From: Lycium barbarum | Taxonomy: Eukaryota; Streptophyta; Magnoliopsida; Solanales; Solanaceae | Reading direction: 5' to 3' | Length of the DNA: 64,000 bases | Assembly (NCBI RefSeq): GCF_019175385.1 | Contig: NC_083338.1 | Location: 66,310,884-66,374,883, forward strand | Part shown: piece by piece, positions 59,325 to 64,000 of the stretch | Numbering within the stretch: the stretch's first letter is position 1 | Layout: the number at the start of each line of letters is the position of its first letter | Position numbers and translations under genes: made by a program | The notes under the pieces: model-generated | Databases searched by the model: none | What the model was told of the DNA's origin: nothing | What the model saw: only the letters and a program-made list of their open reading frames with translations

Positions 59325-59850
59325 TGTTCCATGCGAGCGCTTGCAGAACAATAAAGAACAATAAAGTAAAAGACACATCAAGTTTACGTGGAAATCACCC
59401 GGCTCACAAGGGTGACAAAAACCACGACCTACACCTCTGTAGGAATTTTCCCAACTCCACTAAAACTGTGAGCTTGTGCAAATTCATGTTACAAACTTTG
59501 TAACCTATAAACTAACCTCAAATCTCTATCTCACTAATCTCCCTGGACTAGTAAGCAACCTTCAAGTTATCCCAACTTGAAGTTGAATTTCACTAGCTGT
59601 TTATACCTATGATTTATGCCTCTATGAAAGCAAATAAAGGTACAACTCGATAAATAGCCTACCACGCAAGTCTAGACTCAAGAACTATAAAATGTAAAAT
59701 TAGTTAAAAACAACTTCTTTAATCTTCTTCGTAGTTTCAAGGTCGCACTACTGTAATCATAACTTCTCTGAATTATAGCTTTGACAACTTTTGCTCAACT
59801 TCTTATTTTCTCTCTTTCTAGGTGGGCAGACTTTCTTCTTAGTAAGACTT

Positions 59851-59926
<76 letters not shown>

Positions 59927-60752
59927 CATTGATTGCGCAGCAGGTTGTCATAACCTAAACCCTTCATGAATCAGGCCATTAGTTGTAATTGGGTTTCAGT
60001 TGACTTAGGATTCTTGCCTTTTCATGTGGCTTCATTGTCCTTATACGAGTCTGAAGTATTTTGATAATTATGGCAAGGAATCATGCTAATCTTTACCACC
60101 AAGTCTTTACCATAAAACAAAAATCCTACTACAAGTAAGAGTGTGATCTGGAACATGTTGAACCTATTCTAAACACCTAGTTCTTTCTTCTCTGAATCTT
60201 CTCACTTGTCTGAGTTGGAACATGTCCATAAACCTGTTTCACTTCCCATTGTTCTGCAGCTATCTCTGACTCATCTTCTCTTAGTTTTCCCCTTACTATG
60301 AGATATAACATGTTCTCAGACTTAATCAATCGGCTCCATCTTCATCAAAGTAAACTTAATCCATAATAAGCATAATCATAACTCTTACAAACTTCTTCCC
60401 CGTATACTTGCTCACTTTTGCATATCTGAACTTTGAAGAACATACCTCTCATATAGTATGGAACATCTTTGTAGACTTAGTCCATCTATCCTTGTCTTGC
60501 TCTGCTCTATTTCCTACACTTGGAACTTTGCTGGAACACGTTTGCTGACTTGGTTCATGTGTATGGTGTTTTGTATACCTGTAACCTCTTGAGTAGATCA
60601 TATCCCCAGAACTGGTTCATCCACCTTGTTCAGTGGCTTTGTTCATGATTTGACTTTGTCTGGTTCAATCACTTCATCTATATCTAGAGCTAGTTTGATG
60701 TCTTGTTCATTTTAGTTTGTCAATCATCAAAACACATATGCTTAAGTCAACA
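59325..60752 (-). repeat. Cop2 3' LTR (1428 bp)
   Basis: It starts TGTTGACTTAAGCATATG on the minus strand at 60752 and ends CGCATGGAACA at 59325. It shares the CATCAAAACA stretch and the TGGAAA(A/T)..CC, CAAGGG, ACAAAAACCAC set with Cop1's LTR, so the two are related. Confidence 0.72.
59853..59925 (+). repeat. (AT)n microsatellite, about 36 repeats
   Basis: Pure AT dinucleotide run inside the Cop2 LTR. It produces spurious Ile-Tyr open frames on both strands. Confidence 0.98.
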
Positions 60753-60768
60753 AATTCCCCCTTTTTAA
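60753..60768 (-). other. Cop2 polypurine tract
   Basis: The minus strand reads AAAAAGGGGGAATT next to the LTR start. The AAAAAGGGGGA form is usual in copia SIRE-type elements. Confidence 0.75.
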
Positions 60769-61939
60769 TGATGTCAAACTCATGTCTTTGAAGCAAGTAA
60801 TGAAACTTTTTCCAAACATCTTACAGTCCAGAAAGTGAATGTTTTAACACAACAACATCATAAACCAGGTCAGTGTATATGGGTCAAAAGGCATTAGCAC
60901 TGTCATCTTCCCCCTTTTGGCAATCATTAAAAAGCTATCTCAGAATATAAGAAGTAAAATTTGTGAATATTGAACTCATGGCCTCTAAGGCTATCACATA
61001 TACACACAATAGCAGAATCAGTCACTCATTGAAGTAAATAAAAACATTTGAGTCACACAAAAAGGCACATATTTGTAAGATATGAAATTATTTTTTTCAT
61101 TAACTTCAATAAATACAATTTCAGTCCCTTGGTCACAACAATACAAACAGATCAATTTTGAATCCTAGAACTTAGACAACGTAAGATAGTTCTTTTGAGG
61201 AAACAATCACTAGAGTGGATTTTACACTTTAATCCTAGTGACTAGGAGTCCTAATAGTCGGGATAGTGGTAGTCTACTATAAGGGAAGTCTATATCATTG
61301 TTGGCTAGCTCTCCCAAGAACCAGGATCTTTATCAAAAACTAGCATGGCTTCTTATAAGATATTAAAATTTATGTGCTTCAGAATACTTTCTGGCACTTG
61401 CAGCTCAATATTCAGAGCATCCTTGATCTTTTACCCTCAAGAGGACCCACCACCTTTTTCCACCAATTTTTCCCATGAGGACCAGGATCCTGAATGCTCT
61501 TCTTTCCCAGATGGTTGAGGGTTCTTCTCATTTTCATCCTTCTCAAATCTGTTATTTTTCCTTAGATGATGAATTATTCGTCGTACTGTTCCTTGTTTTA
61601 CCTCATGAGTCATCATCTCTTCATTGGACAGAGTTTCCCCCAGACTTAGGGTTGAGTTTGTCGTGTCTTACAACTCACAGCCTAAGTTTGTTCCTTCATC
61701 ACTTTGGGATTTTGGTTCTTTGAAGATTCCCCCTGTCTATGGGCTGTATTAATTTTTCTTTTATATTTTACTTTTTCAGATTGTGTGTATAGTGTTATGT
61801 GAGGGAATGGTGGGTCAATGACAGTGTAGTGGGGTATGTAATCAGAGTCATTTGTATCATGAGAGAGTATGGGTGAATATGGGTGATCGGAGGAGGAGGA
61901 AGAGTTAGACGTTTTGAGATGGGTTTTCGGTGTGATGGT
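60769..61939 (-). other. Cop2 internal 3' region, no clear gene
   Basis: The minus-strand frame ending at 61682 (about 85 codons, Ser-rich NSSSSSDHPYSP, then KYKRKINTAHRQGESSKNQN) might be the end of an env-like or gag-pol tail, but I recognise no domain. CCCCCTTTTGGCAATCATTAA at 60912-60932 is a second PPT-like tract. The rest shows nothing I can assign. Confidence 0.4.
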
Positions 61940-64000
61940 TGTCACGACCCGACTAGGGGCCATGACGGGTACCCGGGGCTAACCACCGAGCACCGCTCAT
62001 ACCATTACCCATCGTACACATCAAACGTTCATTTATTAATCTTATACTCAAATCATAGGAAAACTATTTTTCATTTGGAAACATAATTACCTTTATATGC
62101 ATAAGCCCTTCTGCTATCAAAATAATGTACATACAATAGGGACATCGTGAGACCATGCTACCCACATATACGTATCTACGAGCCTCTACTAGAGTACTAG
62201 ACATATGGACGGGACAGGACCCCGTCATGCCCAAAACATATATGTACACAAAATAGTAAATCAATGGCACCTCCGGAATAATGGAGTGCTCTCAAAAGTC
62301 TGCTTATCGGCTTCTATAAATCTGGGTCGCCTCCCTATCTACCTGTGGGCATGAACACAGCGTCCAATGAAAACGGACGTCAGTACGAATATTGTACTGA
62401 GTATGTAAGGCATGAATGAAATGAACACAATAGAGAAATCATAAGACAAAAGATGAAGATATAACCTGCGTAACTTTTAAGGGTGGTTACCTTTCATACA
62501 TATATCATATATATTCTTAGTACATGTATCATCATAGCGCATACATCATCGTATCATATATATCATAGTACTGTATCTGCTCATACACATTAAACATTAT
62601 CCGTATTCGGCAACGTGGTGGCTCGACAATATCTGTATTCGGCCACGTAGTGGCTCGACAATATCCGTATTCAGCCACGTAGTGGATCGACAACATCACA
62701 TACATGTCTTCCGTACCCGGCCATAACAAGACTCGGTATATCTCATCATCATCATTTCCATCACTACGGAAATCTTTTATCATCACATACATCTCATAAA
62801 CTTATCAGAACTTTTCATAGAGCATGCATTTGAATTTAAAGACAATCTATGAAAATCATATCATATTCGTAGCATTAACTTTGTAAAAATATCGTATGAG
62901 AGACTTTATAATCTCTAAACTTAGGCTCATCATTACCATCATCATATCTATGGCATATCTCTTACCTTTATCTCATATGAAATCCTCTGTGAACATAGAC
63001 TCGTAATTCTTCCGAAACATTTGTCATAGGGCATGCATTAGAGCTTATAGACAATCTATGACAATATCGGGGTGACATAAAGTCGAGAACCCCTGATTAC
63101 ATTATGGAGTGATCATATTTATTATATCTTACCTTGGAGGAACTAACATTTTAAGGTGAGTATACACCACGAATAACATCAAGGGATCGTAAGTAGGATC
63201 ATTAACTTCATGGACACCATATCTTACTTTAGAATCTCTAGGCTTAGACTTATCATCATCATTATCATATTCATGACATATTTCTCATCTTTATCTCATA
63301 AGAAGCTCTTTATATTGCAATGTTGACTCATTGTCCCGGAATGTAAGAAAGTCATGGAGAGGTAGGGAAATAATATCATAGGAATCATATAAGGATCATT
63401 AGCTTCATAGGAATGTCATATCATGAGCTCTAGGACTTCTAGACTTAGATTCATCATCAATATTGTCACGCTCATAACGTATCTCTTTTCTTTATCCTGT
63501 ATGAAGCTCTTTATAATCGTAGACTCATAATTTCCGATATGTAGGACAATCATGGAAAAATAGGAGGATTCATGCCATAGGAGTCATGCTTTAGAAAGAA
63601 GGGACTAGGCTTACATACCTCTTTCGTTTAACAATTCCATCGTTTACTTGTTCTCTTTCAACGCTCACGTTGTTGCCTTCAAGAGAATTCGCTTTAACCT
63701 TAGCTAATTGTTCATATGAACGTGCTTACTAAAGCTAGAGAAAATTGGGTAGCATTTCCTTAGTTTATACAACTTTCCTCAGAACATATATCAAATCCCA
63801 AACGTCTGTAATAACATTCACAACATTATAACCAACAATCTTCATTCATCTACATTACCCACATTCCACAATTTCACTTTAATTCATCCATAATCAAGGT
63901 CGTAGTATACTAGTACATTTTCTCACATATAATGCTTATCCCATGTCCTTAATATCATTTATAGCATAATCGTAATCACAATATATCAAGAATCATTACT
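61940..64000 (-). repeat. Family C LTR (C2), runs past the window end
   Basis: It ends GTCGTGACA on the minus strand at 61940. It matches the G LTRs in the CATAAGCC..TTCTGCTATC segment, the hairpin region (62358-62400) and the AAGGTGAG..CACTC region. ATGGT (61935-61939) is the candidate target copy in Cop2. No gag or PBS precedes 61940, so this is either the 3' end of a minus-strand element or a solo LTR. The region 62850-63590 holds about three copies of a roughly 190 bp unit that is single in G. Confidence 0.75.
62595..62697 (-). repeat. Three tandem copies of a 33-36 bp unit in C2
   Basis: The unit has TATTCGGC(C/A)ACGT(A/G)GTGG followed by CTCGACAATATC. It is AT-rich between GC-rich inverted cores. 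Confidence 0.85.

Larger units (their letters stand above)
59325..61939 (-). mobile_element. Cop2: 3' part of a Ty1/copia element
   Basis: It has a minus-strand LTR at 60752-59325, a polypurine tract immediately inside it and about 1.2 kb of internal sequence up to the family C LTR at 61940. No recognisable RT or integrase is in the visible part, so either this is the long 3' non-coding or env-like region known from SIRE-type elements, or it is degenerate. CTACC (59320-59324) is the candidate target-site copy. Confidence 0.68.

Noticed and set aside
59757..59969. Open frames rich in Ile-Tyr repeats on both strands
   Set aside because: They are translations of the (AT)n microsatellite.
61475..61963. 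Envelope or pol gene of Cop2
   Set aside because: A Ser- and Lys-rich frame exists on the minus strand, but no transmembrane segment or known domain could be read.
62595..62697. CRISPR-like array
   Set aside because: Only three short tandem units with no unique spacers, inside a plant LTR.

Overview
This 64 kb window is plant nuclear heterochromatin built wholly of nested LTR retrotransposons. I find no host gene, tRNA gene or organellar insert. Most elements are Ty3/gypsy chromoviruses of the Tekay/Del type: gag with a CCHC knuckle, then protease, RT with an FIDD box, RNase H, and an integrase carrying HHCC, DDE, a GPY/F module and a C-terminal chromodomain, flanked by LTRs of 2-4 kb. Two Ty1/copia elements and one SINE are also present. 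The SINE has the tail of the Solanaceae TS/Au kind, so a nightshade-family genome is the best guess. LTR families are named here A, B, C, D, E, F and X; these are my labels.

Layout. The oldest element, D (+ strand, heavily decayed), runs from 15993 to 59079 and its 5' part lies left of the window. Minus-strand element B1 (6748-15992) sits in D's gag. B1 carries element A1 (from 6747 leftward) in its RT and a 4.0 kb solo LTR E2 (9702-13721) in its 5' LTR. A deleted copia element Cop1 (17075-20723) sits in D's integrase and itself holds a gypsy LTR X. Element G (22556-57279, TSD CCGAA) sits in D's 3' LTR. G's 5' LTR contains solo LTR E1 (22882-32130, TSD AAATC). E1 contains the young truncated element B2 (26329-31841, TSD GTATG/GTATA) and the SINE. 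G's gag contains element F (35284-50506, TSD GATAG), and F's integrase is split just before the chromodomain by the non-autonomous element A2 (41708-47758, TSD AAATG). The right end holds a second copia element, Cop2 (3' LTR 59325-60752 plus internal sequence), interrupted by a family C LTR at 61940 that runs out of the window. Nesting reaches four levels on two branches (D>G>E1>B2 and D>G>F>A2), and target-site duplications can be read for most joins.

None of the gag-pol genes is intact. F is closest, with a 970-codon gag-pol frame, but it has lost the end of gag and the CCHC knuckle, one RNase H catalytic Asp and one HHCC Cys, and has a stop before the integrase core.

The most interesting signals are RNA-structure candidates shared by elements whose LTRs are otherwise very different. 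(1) A hairpin just after the primer binding site has an apical loop holding a self-complementary hexamer, GCGCGC in three elements and GTGCAC in two, with covarying stems. It resembles a retroviral dimerization kissing loop. (2) A double hairpin near the middle of each LTR keeps its stems by compensatory change. (3) Large palindromic modules stand directly upstream of the LTR TATA region. Also notable are a 5S rRNA internal-promoter-like segment inside non-autonomous element A2, and a 110 bp copy of host flank that replaced the PBS of G, best explained by gene conversion from its 3' end.
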